This document shows positions 16,695-26,561 of a DNA stretch of 64,000 nt, in pieces. A program made the position numbers and the translations under genes. Location: positions 85,032 to 149,031 of the forward strand of contig JAHZBE010000002.1 in the NCBI GenBank assembly GCA_019423565.1, given 5' to 3'. The notes beneath the pieces are model-generated. The model did not search any database and was not told the DNA's origin. It was given only the letters and a program-made list of their open reading frames with translations. The DNA comes from a bacterium. Lineage in GTDB: Bacteria > Bacillota_I > Bacilli_A > RF39 > UBA660. The first letter of the stretch is position 1. Each line of letters opens with the position of its first letter.

Positions 16695-18918
16695 CAAAGA
16701 AGAAATCATCAAAGAAGTCATCATAATCTGTATTACTTGTATTTTCTCCATTAGATGTTTCTTCTTGTTTAATATCCTTTTTATTATCTTCAACTTTAAC
16801 TTCTTCTTTTGAATTTTCCTGTGGTTCTTCCTTCATCTTAAAATTATTAAAATCAACCATATTACTATGAACAACTTCATCAATTTTTGGATCTTTTGAA
16901 ATTGTTTTTGTATCAAATAATTTTTCATCCGAATTATTAAATATATTATTCTGTATAGTTGTTTCTTTAGATTCTTCAATTTTGTTTTTTTCTGTTTCTT
17001 GTTTCTTCTTTTCTTCCTCTTCTTCTTTTTCAAGTTCTGCTATTTTAGCATCTATTTCTTTTATCATTTTATCAATGTCCATATCAGGACTCATACCTGG
17101 CATTCCTCCACCACCAAATGGATTCATACCGAATGGTGAACCTCCACCAATAGGTGAAGAACTACCGTCCATACCAGCATTTTTTAACTTTTCTTGTTTT
17201 TGTTTTCTAACAAATTCTTTCAAATCAAATGTTTTAATCTCATCCATAGTTCTTTGTGGATAAACAACATTTTTTCCATAGTGATCTGTACCTCTACCAA
17301 AACCGAAGTCTGTATCCCAATCCATCTTTAATTTGCCTCTAAATGGCGCACATCTTTGTTTAATTAATATGATTTCATCAGGCTTCATTCTTTGAAGTTC
17401 TGATACAGTTACAAGAGGTCTTGTTTCCTCCTTTTTATCCTTACCAACTCTAACAAGTTTATCACCACATAATTTACTAATTTCTTCCAAAGCTGATAAT
17501 TCACCTGTTAATAAGTATATTAGGTTACCACAGTTACCACGAATAGTTTCTGCATCATGATCACCATAATTTTGTTTTAACTGGGCAAAGTTCTGGATAA
17601 TAAATGTAAATCTTATTTGTCTTGAACGAGCTGCAGTAACCATTGTTGTAATATCTTTAAACTTAGGCATGTTAGCAAACTCATCAAGTAAGAAGTTTGT
17701 TCTTACTGGAAGTTTTCCACCATGTTGTTGTGCAACATTTATTAATGCTTCATAACATTGTTTAACAAATATAGTAGCAAGTGAATGGTATGTTGTTTTT
17801 TCATCTTGTATAATCATAAATACCGCTGTTGGTTTTTCACCTATACTATCCATATCAAAATCACTCTTAGAAAGCATTTCTGATAAGTTTTTAGTAACAG
17901 CTAGTGTTTTAACCTTATCCTTTAATACAGATACGATACCACCCTTTGTTTCATTTGGTGCATTAACTGTACCTAAAGCATTTACACATGCTGGCGAAGC
18001 TGGATCTTTTGCATTAAAATATTCTTTTAAATAATTTGATGCACCGTACTTATCTTCACCAGTTGTCATCATCAAATTAATACTATTTATATTTATTTCT
18101 TCTTCCGGAGCATCTTCAAATAACGCAAGTGATAAACCTGTTAAATAACTTGCAGCTGAATTTTGCCAGAATGGATCATTTCCTTGACCATCAACAACTA
18201 TATTAAGTGATAAGTCATTTAAAAGTTCATTTGCTTTATCAAAATTTCCTTCTTTTTGATATTTATATGGTAAATGATATGGATTCCAGCAATTACCTTT
18301 TTGTGGATCACGGAAATTAAGTATTATAATTTGATATCCAAGTTCTCTCATTATTCCAGAATTATCGTTATATATTTCACCTTTAGGGTCAGATATAATC
18401 ATTGATTCTCTACCTTTTATAAGCATTTGAACAGTTGGATTAATTATACCTTGAGTTTTACCTGAACCAGTCGCACCAATAACAAGTGTATGACTTTCAC
18501 CATTATCTACATAAGCAGCTTCTTTATCATATACTAAAGGTGTACCACCTGCTTTTGCTTCTTTTTCAACATATGGAACTCTTACAACACCTTTAGCAGA
18601 TTTAATCTCCTTATCTTTAGCCCATCTAGCATAACCATCTTCTTTTTTCTCACTAGTATAACCAAAGCCTTTCTCTCTAGTAAAGAAATATGATGATGTT
18701 GTACCAAATAAAAAACCTATAGTAGCAATCCATAAAATCAGAGTTACACCTATATATCTTGGTGTAAATGCGTAAAATGGATTTAATCCCCATGGTGTAC
18801 CTTCATCTAATAAGGATGAAAAGTTAAGTATACAAACACATATTAAATATAAGATAAATATTGATACCACTGCAAACGCAATTACATCTTTTTTTTCAGC
18901 TCTAAACTTAAGTTTCAT
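16687..18918 (-). CDS. VirD4/TraG-type type IV secretion coupling ATPase
   Basis: A 743-residue protein: two N-terminal transmembrane helices (about 13-33 and 54-75), Walker A GATGSGKT (148-155) in the nucleotide-binding domain, SMIISDPKGEIY, and Walker B FLLDEFAN (409-416), with QNFAQLKQNYG and GNCGNLIYL typical of TraG/VirD4. In conjugation it links substrate to the secretion channel. The C-terminal 150 residues are a low-complexity Gly/Pro stretch (near 615-640) then a Glu/Lys-rich tail. It is the last gene of the T4SS operon, and fic follows. Without a visible relaxase it may deliver protein. Confidence 0.93.
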   Translation of the reverse strand: MKLKFRAEKKDVIAFAVVSIFILYLICVCILNFSSLLDEGTPWGLNPFYAFTPRYIGVTLILWIATIGFLFGTTSSYFFTREKGFGYTSEKKEDGYARWAKDKEIKSAKGVVRVPYVEKEAKAGGTPLVYDKEAAYVDNGESHTLVIGATGSGKTQGIINPTVQMLIKGRESMIISDPKGEIYNDNSGIMRELGYQIIILNFRDPQKGNCWNPYHLPYKYQKEGNFDKANELLNDLSLNIVVDGQGNDPFWQNSAASYLTGLSLALFEDAPEEEININSINLMMTTGEDKYGASNYLKEYFNAKDPASPACVNALGTVNAPNETKGGIVSVLKDKVKTLAVTKNLSEMLSKSDFDMDSIGEKPTAVFMIIQDEKTTYHSLATIFVKQCYEALINVAQQHGGKLPVRTNFLLDEFANMPKFKDITTMVTAARSRQIRFTFIIQNFAQLKQNYGDHDAETIRGNCGNLIYLLTGELSALEEISKLCGDKLVRVGKDKKEETRPLVTVSELQRMKPDEIILIKQRCAPFRGKLKMDWDTDFGFGRGTDHYGKNVVYPQRTMDEIKTFDLKEFVRKQKQEKLKNAGMDGSSSPIGGGSPFGMNPFGGGGMPGMSPDMDIDKMIKEIDAKIAELEKEEEEEKKKQETEKNKIEESKETTIQNNIFNNSDEKLFDTKTISKDPKIDEVVHSNMVDFNNFKMKEEPQENSKEEVKVEDNKKDIKQEETSNGENTSNTDYDDFFDDFFFEE

Positions 18919-18956
18919 CTAATCCACTTCTCCCTTTTAAATCTATTTATATTATA

Positions 18957-18987
18957 ACAAAAAAAAAGGTATTTTTAAATACCTTTA
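18957..18987 (-). terminator. Hairpin terminator between the lysozyme-type and VirD4-type genes
   Basis: Stem AAAGGTATTT/AAATACCTTT with A9 on the left gives T9 on the minus strand. It could reduce transcription into the VirD4-type gene, which then needs its own promoter or read-through. Confidence 0.75.
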
Positions 18988-18991
18988 ATAA

Positions 18992-21808
18992 TTATTTTGC
19001 ATATGTATTGTATATTCTTTGAGCGTTTGCTGTTCTGTTTCTTATTTCTTTATTACAATCTGTTTGTTGATTTCTACAATGTGTTCTACCACCATATTCA
19101 TATACAATAAGAAATTCTGATGCAGCTTTTGATACATCATCTGTAGATTTTAAAAGTTTGTATAATTCTTTATATTCACCACCTGGACTAATTCCATGCG
19201 TTTCAGGTTCTTTCATTGATATATCCAAAAACAATAATTGAGTCTCAAGATCAGCGACATATTCTTTTCCTTTAAAATCATATAATGCTTCTTTTAGTGT
19301 ACACCAAGTAAATCCAGCAATTCCAAATCCACCATCACCAGGTGCATAATTTGTACAACTAGTTCCAACCAATGTACCAGTAAATTTTTCTTTTGATATT
19401 TCACCTGAAGCAACTTTTTTAGCGTATTCTGTATTTAAATGGTCCTCATCACCATTAACTATATCAGGATAATATGTCGATTCTTGGAAAAAGTTTCCCA
19501 TCATTCCTGCTGCACCTGCTTTAGTATATCCTAGAGATAATAAATAATTCCATATATCCGGTTCTGCTTCTGGACCAACTCTTTTAAGTGAACCTGTTAA
19601 TGCACCACAAGGAATAAATAAATTTGTTGGATCAATTGCAGTTCCATTTGAATCCTGTAATGCATCCATAAATGTAAAATGCAATCCTTCCGTATTATAT
19701 TCACTTGAATCTATAGATGCAATTGCATCACCCTTATTAACCGTAAGCCCCTCTTTCAAAGTAGATATTGGCTTAACATTTGAATATATTGTTATAAATT
19801 TATATTCTTTTTCATTTATAGTTACATCATGACTTATTTTTACAGATTTTCCACAAGTATTCTCGCCACATTTAGCATCAGTAATTGATTCAACTTTACC
19901 TTTAGCAACAGAATAAACACTATCACCTGCTTTAACACCTGCAGTAGTTTCATTCAAATCTACACCATTATGATTTTTACCATTAACTATACCATATGAA
20001 TAATTTGTATCAAAATTAACAGTAGTTCCATCAGGTATATTTACCGGTTTACCTAATTCAGACACTAGTGCACTATCTATTGCTCCAACACAAGTTTCAG
20101 AATATTCTTCACTAGAACCACTTGTATTCCTTAAAAATATATCTCTAAATAAACCTTCATTAGCTACAATATCTTTATATAACATTTCTTTCTTTTGTTC
20201 TAAAGCATCATCAGTTAATCCACCTATATAATTATGAAATTCAGGCATATTCATAAAATAATAATTCATTAAATAATTCTTATAATTATCTTCATCAAAT
20301 ACATATGTATCATAATAAGTAACTGTAATTTTTAAGCCACTTCTATCAACTGACACTATATCATATATTCCATAAAATAAATCTCCTACTAAACTAGCCA
20401 GAGAGGAAACAAAATCTTCTGCAACTAATCCTTCGTTTTCAAAAAATGAACCAGAATATTCAGATCCCAATAATAAAGCCGTTAACTCTTTAAATGGTGC
20501 AGTAATAACACCCCATGAAGCACCCAAAATATCTGTTAATACATCTGACGTATCACTGGCAATCAATTTAGCATTATTTTTTATAAAATCGAGTAATGAA
20601 ACAGTTATTGGAGTACCAGATCTTGTCGCATTTCCAAAAAAATCTGTACTAAACTGATTCCTTGCAAGTTTCCTTAATCTATATATCTTACCAGTATTAT
20701 AAACAAGTCCATCAGAATCAACAGTTTGTTGTGCCTCATCAAATTTATCTCTCATCCATTCTTTTGCTCCCTGAAAATATCCTGAATTTGAAGATTGGCT
20801 ATTCATAGAATTATCCACAGCACTTTCGTCCTCAATATTTTGATATTTAGTATCATATCCAGCACCCTCTGTATAAAAAAGTGTTGAAAGAAGAAGAGGA
20901 ACATTTAATCCTTCACCATTATTGTTATTATCACAACCATACCTATCACATAAATCATCAATTTCGTCATAAAACGCTTCCTTTGAATCTTGAAAACCAA
21001 AACCGCTATAAAAGTTTGATAACTTTTCACTAAAATTGGCTACTCCAGTTATAGCTTCATCAATATTTCCCCAAACTTCCATTAAAGGTCCAAGAATTAA
21101 TTCAACAACAAAAAGAATTAATAATGGTCCAAGTGCTAGCAAAACTAGAAAAAGAGCTAATCTCATTTTCATTTTCTTTATAAATGCACTTGAAATCATA
21201 GCTAAAGCATCGCTAGGGTGAGTTGCAGCATACGCTTTTGATTTTAAATGATCCTTTTTAATATTTCTAAGATTTTTTTTGTCTTGTTTAAGTTTGTTTT
21301 TTTCGTCATTTAATTTGTTTTTAGCTTCTTTATCTTCTTTTTTTGCAGAATCCAAATTATTCTTATCATCTAAATTTCTTTGACTCGTAGAAACCATTCT
21401 ATTATCGTTTCTTACTTTTTTTAATCTTTCTGCACTTTGGTCTTTATTATTACTTGCCTTTTTTATATTTTCTTTAGTATCATTAATTCTATCCTGTGCA
21501 TCTTTTTTTAAATTATTGTAATGATTTTTATCATTTAATCCTTTTTTAAAAGCTTCTCGACCACTACTTGCCTTATTATATTTTCCATTTTTTACGTCGT
21601 CTATCTTTTTTTCATCATTATCCGTAGTTCCGCTTATCTGTTCACTTTCACTGTTTTCAATATTTGATGATATAGAAGATGTATCAGCTTTTTTTTCATC
21701 ATTTTCTGTAATACCATTTACAGACTCATTTTCACTATTTTCATTGGTTGATGAAACGGAAGATGAATCATCATTTCCAACTTCTTTAAAATCTTCTTCA
21801 TTTTCCAT
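18992..21808 (-). CDS. Membrane-anchored T4SS peptidoglycan hydrolase: M23-like plus phage-tail-lysozyme domains
   Basis: A 938-residue protein. The N-terminal 200 residues are charged, low-complexity and coiled coil (cytoplasmic); one transmembrane helix (about 214-245) follows; an unknown extracellular region spans 250-585. An M23/LytM-like domain (588-735) has HNGVDL with His613 and Asp617, but the usual HxH is GLHF (only the second His, 710) and the YxH position is changed. A phage-tail-lysozyme domain (about 745-935; GYTKAGAAGMMGNFFQESTY, APGDGGFGIAGFTW) ends the protein. Such enzymes open the wall for the secretion channel in gram-positive conjugation systems. It lies just after virB4. 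Confidence 0.9.
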   Translation of the reverse strand: MENEEDFKEVGNDDSSSVSSTNENSENESVNGITENDEKKADTSSISSNIENSESEQISGTTDNDEKKIDDVKNGKYNKASSGREAFKKGLNDKNHYNNLKKDAQDRINDTKENIKKASNNKDQSAERLKKVRNDNRMVSTSQRNLDDKNNLDSAKKEDKEAKNKLNDEKNKLKQDKKNLRNIKKDHLKSKAYAATHPSDALAMISSAFIKKMKMRLALFLVLLALGPLLILFVVELILGPLMEVWGNIDEAITGVANFSEKLSNFYSGFGFQDSKEAFYDEIDDLCDRYGCDNNNNGEGLNVPLLLSTLFYTEGAGYDTKYQNIEDESAVDNSMNSQSSNSGYFQGAKEWMRDKFDEAQQTVDSDGLVYNTGKIYRLRKLARNQFSTDFFGNATRSGTPITVSLLDFIKNNAKLIASDTSDVLTDILGASWGVITAPFKELTALLLGSEYSGSFFENEGLVAEDFVSSLASLVGDLFYGIYDIVSVDRSGLKITVTYYDTYVFDEDNYKNYLMNYYFMNMPEFHNYIGGLTDDALEQKKEMLYKDIVANEGLFRDIFLRNTSGSSEEYSETCVGAIDSALVSELGKPVNIPDGTTVNFDTNYSYGIVNGKNHNGVDLNETTAGVKAGDSVYSVAKGKVESITDAKCGENTCGKSVKISHDVTINEKEYKFITIYSNVKPISTLKEGLTVNKGDAIASIDSSEYNTEGLHFTFMDALQDSNGTAIDPTNLFIPCGALTGSLKRVGPEAEPDIWNYLLSLGYTKAGAAGMMGNFFQESTYYPDIVNGDEDHLNTEYAKKVASGEISKEKFTGTLVGTSCTNYAPGDGGFGIAGFTWCTLKEALYDFKGKEYVADLETQLLFLDISMKEPETHGISPGGEYKELYKLLKSTDDVSKAASEFLIVYEYGGRTHCRNQQTDCNKEIRNRTANAQRIYNTYAK

Positions 21809-21842
21809 TTTATCACCACCTTTTACTTCAAATATTTATATA

Positions 21843-23633
21843 TTATAATCCGCCTCTTGTACCAAACGAATCAAGTTCTGCATCTGTTGCTATTACACTT
21901 ATTTGCATACGTTTACTACCACATACAAATAATGCATCTCCTTGATTATATCTCTTAATACCTTCTTTTTCATTATCATTTAAATCAATTAATTTTGATA
22001 AATCTTCAACAGCTTGCTTTTTAAGTCCCATAACAAGATAATATGAAGCATTATCAAATATTGCTTTACCCTGCATTAATACATTTGGAGCAGCAAAGTC
22101 ACTTGGTTGTTGTGTTATAATTATTGTTCCACTATTATATTTACGCGCTCTTCTTTGTACTTGGGCTAAGAAATCTGCACCAAGCATATTATTATTTCCA
22201 AGTAAAATATGAGCTTCATCTACTTGTAATACTGTGTTTTGACTAGGATCAAGACATAATCCCCAAGCATATTTTAATATATTAAAGAATAAGGCATTTT
22301 TTATATTTACTTCCGCATTTATTAATTCTCTAATATTGAATACAATAAAATTTGATTTTGGACTTATTGTAGTATGTCCATCAAAATAATGTTCAAGTCC
22401 ACCAGAAATTAATGGTCTAACTTTTAATTCAAGTTTTTCCATTATATCTCTTTCCCTAGTAGCTTCACCATATGAAAGTATTCTTCCACGGATAGTTGTA
22501 TAAACATCACTAAATGTAGGAAAATCTTCACTTGTTAATGTTGTAAAGTCAGTTTTAACGTTAATATTAAATCTTTGATATGTTTCAACAACAACCTCAT
22601 TAAATAATGTTAATACATCCTCTTCAATTGATGGATCATAATATTTCATAAATGCTTTTAAAGTTTGAAGAGTCTTAGCTAAAACCGCATAACCAAGTCC
22701 TCTTGACGATTCTTCTTCGTCAGCATCTGGAACTATTTCAAGTGGATTAATCATACCAAATTCTCCACCACGTCCTAAATCTATAAAGTCACCATTATAA
22801 AGTCTCGCCATTGGTTCAAGTTCACCTTCTGGATCTATTGCAATTATTTTATAACCATTTCTTACATGTGATCTCAAAAGTAATTTAGCTGCAGTTGATT
22901 TACCTGATCCAGAAGTACCAAGAATAATCATATTAGCATTATTTCTATTATGTTCTTTTTTTATTTGATATAAGAATTGATTAAATAAAATTATACCACC
23001 AGAAAAATCTACACCAAGTAAGCAAGATAATCCCTGATCCTTAATACTATCAAATACAAAAGGATACATAGCCGCAAGTGTTGGTGATGGAATTGGTGTT
23101 CCAATTCTATCTTCAATATCTTGCTTACCAAATATAGGTAAACATGATTTTAATACTTTTTCCTGTTCAAATCTAAGAGGAATAGCTCTCATTTCCATGG
23201 CTTCTAATGTTGATTTTAAAGATACCTTTGTTCTTTCAAGTTCTTCCTTCGTATCAGCTGTAATCATTATATGCATCTGAAAATCAAATACCTTTGATTG
23301 ATTTGTAGTAATAACTTTAATAAATGATTCAAGTGATTCATAATCTTGTCTTATTCTTTCTTGATATGTTACATCTGGTTCTTTTTGATACTTATCGTAT
23401 AAATCTACTAATTGTTTATTTAGCATTTTAGAAACAACTTCAAATGCAACAGGTATATGTTTAATAACTATTTTTACTCCCGCCATACCAGAAGTTAAGC
23501 TTGATAAATAACCCGCTGTAATATATTTTGGATATGATAAAACAGTAAGTATAGTTGCAAACTTATCGCTAACAATAAAATCTGATGTATTAAATGTTAA
23601 TCCCTTTGGAGCAAGTTCAGTTTTAATCCCCAT
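21843..23633 (-). CDS. VirB4/TraE-type type IV secretion ATPase
   Basis: A 596-residue cytoplasmic ATPase powering channel assembly. Visible are Walker A GTSGSGKST (239-247), IIAIDPEGELEPMA, the DLGRGGEFGMINPLEI region, Walker B TVLQVDEAHILL (about 465-475) and IIITQQPSDF, all typical of VirB4/TrsE. The N-terminal 200 residues correspond to the VirB4 N-domain, though some 180 residues that belong to it in other systems are in the separate overlapping gene upstream (11-bp overlap), so the two proteins may act as one unit. Confidence 0.94.
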   Translation of the reverse strand: MGIKTELAPKGLTFNTSDFIVSDKFATILTVLSYPKYITAGYLSSLTSGMAGVKIVIKHIPVAFEVVSKMLNKQLVDLYDKYQKEPDVTYQERIRQDYESLESFIKVITTNQSKVFDFQMHIMITADTKEELERTKVSLKSTLEAMEMRAIPLRFEQEKVLKSCLPIFGKQDIEDRIGTPIPSPTLAAMYPFVFDSIKDQGLSCLLGVDFSGGIILFNQFLYQIKKEHNRNNANMIILGTSGSGKSTAAKLLLRSHVRNGYKIIAIDPEGELEPMARLYNGDFIDLGRGGEFGMINPLEIVPDADEEESSRGLGYAVLAKTLQTLKAFMKYYDPSIEEDVLTLFNEVVVETYQRFNINVKTDFTTLTSEDFPTFSDVYTTIRGRILSYGEATRERDIMEKLELKVRPLISGGLEHYFDGHTTISPKSNFIVFNIRELINAEVNIKNALFFNILKYAWGLCLDPSQNTVLQVDEAHILLGNNNMLGADFLAQVQRRARKYNSGTIIITQQPSDFAAPNVLMQGKAIFDNASYYLVMGLKKQAVEDLSKLIDLNDNEKEGIKRYNQGDALFVCGSKRMQISVIATDAELDSFGTRGGL

Positions 23634-24174
23634 TATTGATCACCGTCCCACTTTCATATTTAACACCACCATTTAAGAAATTATCTATAATCATTCTTAA
23701 ATCATCATTAGATGTTTGTGATGCAATTAAACCACAATTAGCAAGTTCACTAATTAAACTTCTAATTCTCTTTTGTATTACATCATTATCTTTCGATTTA
23801 AACAAAATGAAATACTCAGTATCCACTATACCATTATTAACAAATAATTCAGCCTTCGCAATATCATCTGATAGTAATTTTCTATATATAGGACTCTGTG
23901 CATCATTTAACTGAAGTTGAAGTTGTGATACATATAAATTTATATCAACAGGCCTATCAGCTATAATAAGCCAAAATTCATAATCAATCAAATTATAAAA
24001 AGTTCTAAAAGATTCTATTATTTGATCTCTATAATTTTCTTCAAGTATAAAAATATTTCTAGGTTGTACTTTTACACCCGTAACCATTTCTTTATTATCA
24101 AGTAAAATAACATTATTATTAATATCCTTAACAGGAATCCACTTTTCAGTATATATACTACTATTTGTACTCAT
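23623..24174 (-). CDS. TrsD/TraD-like type IV secretion protein
   Basis: A 183-residue soluble protein beginning with a polar stretch then WIPVKDINNNVILLDNKEMVTGVKVQPRNIF, a pattern shared with TrsD-type proteins of gram-positive conjugation systems and with the N-terminal region of VirB4 in others. Its end overlaps virB4 by 11 bp and its start overlaps prgI by 14 bp, so translation is coupled. A role as VirB4 partner is inferred from position. Confidence 0.7.
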   Translation of the reverse strand: MSTNSSIYTEKWIPVKDINNNVILLDNKEMVTGVKVQPRNIFILEENYRDQIIESFRTFYNLIDYEFWLIIADRPVDINLYVSQLQLQLNDAQSPIYRKLLSDDIAKAELFVNNGIVDTEYFILFKSKDNDVIQKRIRSLISELANCGLIASQTSNDDLRMIIDNFLNGGVKYESGTVINNGD

Positions 24175-24466
24175 TCTTATAACACCAACCTTCCCATTTA
24201 TAATTTCTCCTTCCGTAAAAGAAATCTATTATCTCTCTTATTAACGTTAATATATTATGATAATTTGGTATTGGAACAACTAAAAATCCTGTAACTAGTA
24301 ATGGTATTAAACATATTAATGAGAGATTGAAAGTAGTAGGAGCAATTATCAAAAGTAATAATACAGATAAAACTACTCCACTACCAAATAAAATTAAATC
24401 AAATTTCGTAAATAATCCAAATATTAACGTACCTTTTTTGGCATTTGCAGGTATTAAATAATTCAC
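24161..24466 (-). CDS. PrgI-family membrane protein of the T4SS
   Basis: A 101-residue protein with two transmembrane helices (about 20-42 and 47-68) and a C-terminal FFYGRRNYKW, the hallmark arrangement of PrgI (VirB3-like) proteins: YLIPANAKKGTLIFGLFTKFDLILFG at the start and a PIPNYHN turn. VirB3-type proteins sit in the membrane with VirB4. Overlaps the next gene; 18 bp after the polytopic VirB6-like gene. Confidence 0.88.
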   Translation of the reverse strand: MNYLIPANAKKGTLIFGLFTKFDLILFGSGVVLSVLLLLIIAPTTFNLSLICLIPLLVTGFLVVPIPNYHNILTLIREIIDFFYGRRNYKWEGWCYKNEYK

Positions 24467-24484
24467 TATGTATCACACTCCCTT

Positions 24485-26545
24485 TTATTTGACATTTTCT
24501 TTATTAACTTCATTTCCAACTTTAACATATGCTTTCATTCTTGTCTTATCATTTTCTCCCATCTTATCAAGCATAGCATTATATGCTGACTCCGCTGTTG
24601 AGAAAGCAATGTTAGCATCATTAATTTCGTCGGCAATTTCTTGTTTAGACTTTGTCATACCTTTATCTGCGAAATCAACCGAATACTGAATCAATCTTTG
24701 AGCTGTATCAGTTAATCCACCACTATCTGTAACAAAGGATGAAATACCACTATTTGATAAATTGGACATCAATTGTTTTGTATTAATTTGTCCTGAATCA
24801 AAATTAGTTTGCATTTCCAATATTTTTTGTTTTTCATCATTCGAACTTGCAGCTTTCATTGCATTATTCAATATTTCCCCTACAGAATTATAACTATTCT
24901 GTGCATTTTCAGCCTGTAACAACTTAAATTTCTTTTCCATATAACTATTTGCTGTTGCCTTTTGATTCTTTTTAAATGGAGATTTATCCATAATCGATTT
25001 TGATTGAACACCTTGTGCAATTTTTTTATCTATATTTCCTTCTGCATCATATAAATTACCTTTAACACTGTTTGCAATAGCTTGTGCTTCTGCTTTAGCC
25101 TTATCCTTAAGCTTATTAATTTTATTTTGTTCTTTTTCATATTGTCTAGTTGGATTAGCATTTTCGTTCCACGTTTTAATTGCATCCTTCGTACCTGCAA
25201 TTCCATTTGTAGATCTGAAGAATGCACCTGCTGTTTTTGTTAATCTACCTGGTGTTCTATCTTTCCAAGCACCTTTTCCTCGGAATCCTTTATTCCAACC
25301 ATAAGCACCAAATCCTCCAACTAGTCCTGCACCTAGTGCAACTGGCCAATGAGATAACGCAGCTGCTCCTAATAATCCTGCACCTGCACCAACTTCTCCA
25401 ACTTTTTTTACAGCTCCCCAAGCTTTTTGTGCCTGTTTTCCAACTGCGGCCATTTCTCCAAGTCTTCCACCAATACCACCTTTAAGTTTGATATCAGTAC
25501 CAAATACTTTATTTATCAAATCTGGTAATTGTTTAACAAATATAAGCATTCCAACAATTAAAAATGCTTTTAAAACAAAACTCCAATCTTCACCTTGAAA
25601 TGGTTTTAAAAATGATGATAAATTTGATATTAAAAACAAGTAAAAAGCAATACATGCTATTCTTATAAATAAATCCATATAAGTTTTTACTAATTCTTGA
25701 AACCAAGATGATAAAATTTTATCACCAGCTGCTATATAACCAACAATAGATATAGGCGCAGTTAATTCCATAAATGCAAGTTTAAATACTCTTACTGCAA
25801 CATCCATAGAATAAATTACAAGTATATATACACACCCAAGACCACATACAATTGCAAGTAATCCATTAAAGTCAAAAGCATATTTTGTATCAGCACCTGC
25901 AATCCAACCAGCATTTTCATTATCTGTCGTCGTATTAATATGTTCAGCAAAATTTCCAATATGTTTAATATCTTCGGCAATCATCGCGTTGTAAGATTCT
26001 TGAACATCCTCATCAACTTGAATCGTTCCATCATCAACAGGAACAACTACTGATGAAATTAATGTACCCGCAATAACTTGACCGCCATTACCACCAGATT
26101 TACACTTTTCTTCTGCATTTTCTGTTGCTTCGTCACCCTCAACACCACCATCAACTTGACAACTTATACCCGTTCCAACAATTATCTTTTCTATCAAACT
26201 ATTATCCATTATATTTGCTTGTACTGCGTACAAAATATCAAATAATAACGGAACAGCAACCATCATAACTAATGCCAAAATAGATCTTTTAAATAATGCC
26301 GTTACGCCTTTCTTGTTATCACCTAATAAATCTGGATTTACAATCGCAGATAAAATAACAACTGAAAAAGCAAATAGCATTACCACACTTACTAACACAT
26401 AAATATTAGAAGAAAATTGACTAATAATTTCTGAATCTAAAAATCTTGTGTTAGCTAAATTATAAAAAATATAGTATATATACTTTATCAATCTATAAAT
26501 TGGAATACATATATATATAGCTAGCTTTCTTAATAATGCACTCAT
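24485..26545 (-). CDS. Polytopic VirB6/TrbL-like T4SS membrane protein
   Basis: A 686-residue protein with about seven or eight hydrophobic helices within the first 420 residues (for example 9-30, 45-68, 89-108, 227-252, 256-275, 291-313, 323-341, 388-418), an extracellular loop (about 110-225) with a cysteine pair, and a 270-residue hydrophilic helical C-tail rich in Lys, Ala and Asn. This matches the long VirB6/TrbL-type channel subunit of gram-positive T4SS. Alanine/glycine-rich residues 380-420 differ in composition from the neighbours. No enzyme motif seen. Confidence 0.8.
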   Translation of the reverse strand: MSALLRKLAIYICIPIYRLIKYIYYIFYNLANTRFLDSEIISQFSSNIYVLVSVVMLFAFSVVILSAIVNPDLLGDNKKGVTALFKRSILALVMMVAVPLLFDILYAVQANIMDNSLIEKIIVGTGISCQVDGGVEGDEATENAEEKCKSGGNGGQVIAGTLISSVVVPVDDGTIQVDEDVQESYNAMIAEDIKHIGNFAEHINTTTDNENAGWIAGADTKYAFDFNGLLAIVCGLGCVYILVIYSMDVAVRVFKLAFMELTAPISIVGYIAAGDKILSSWFQELVKTYMDLFIRIACIAFYLFLISNLSSFLKPFQGEDWSFVLKAFLIVGMLIFVKQLPDLINKVFGTDIKLKGGIGGRLGEMAAVGKQAQKAWGAVKKVGEVGAGAGLLGAAALSHWPVALGAGLVGGFGAYGWNKGFRGKGAWKDRTPGRLTKTAGAFFRSTNGIAGTKDAIKTWNENANPTRQYEKEQNKINKLKDKAKAEAQAIANSVKGNLYDAEGNIDKKIAQGVQSKSIMDKSPFKKNQKATANSYMEKKFKLLQAENAQNSYNSVGEILNNAMKAASSNDEKQKILEMQTNFDSGQINTKQLMSNLSNSGISSFVTDSGGLTDTAQRLIQYSVDFADKGMTKSKQEIADEINDANIAFSTAESAYNAMLDKMGENDKTRMKAYVKVGNEVNKENVK

Positions 26546-26561
26546 TTCTTACCTCCTATTC

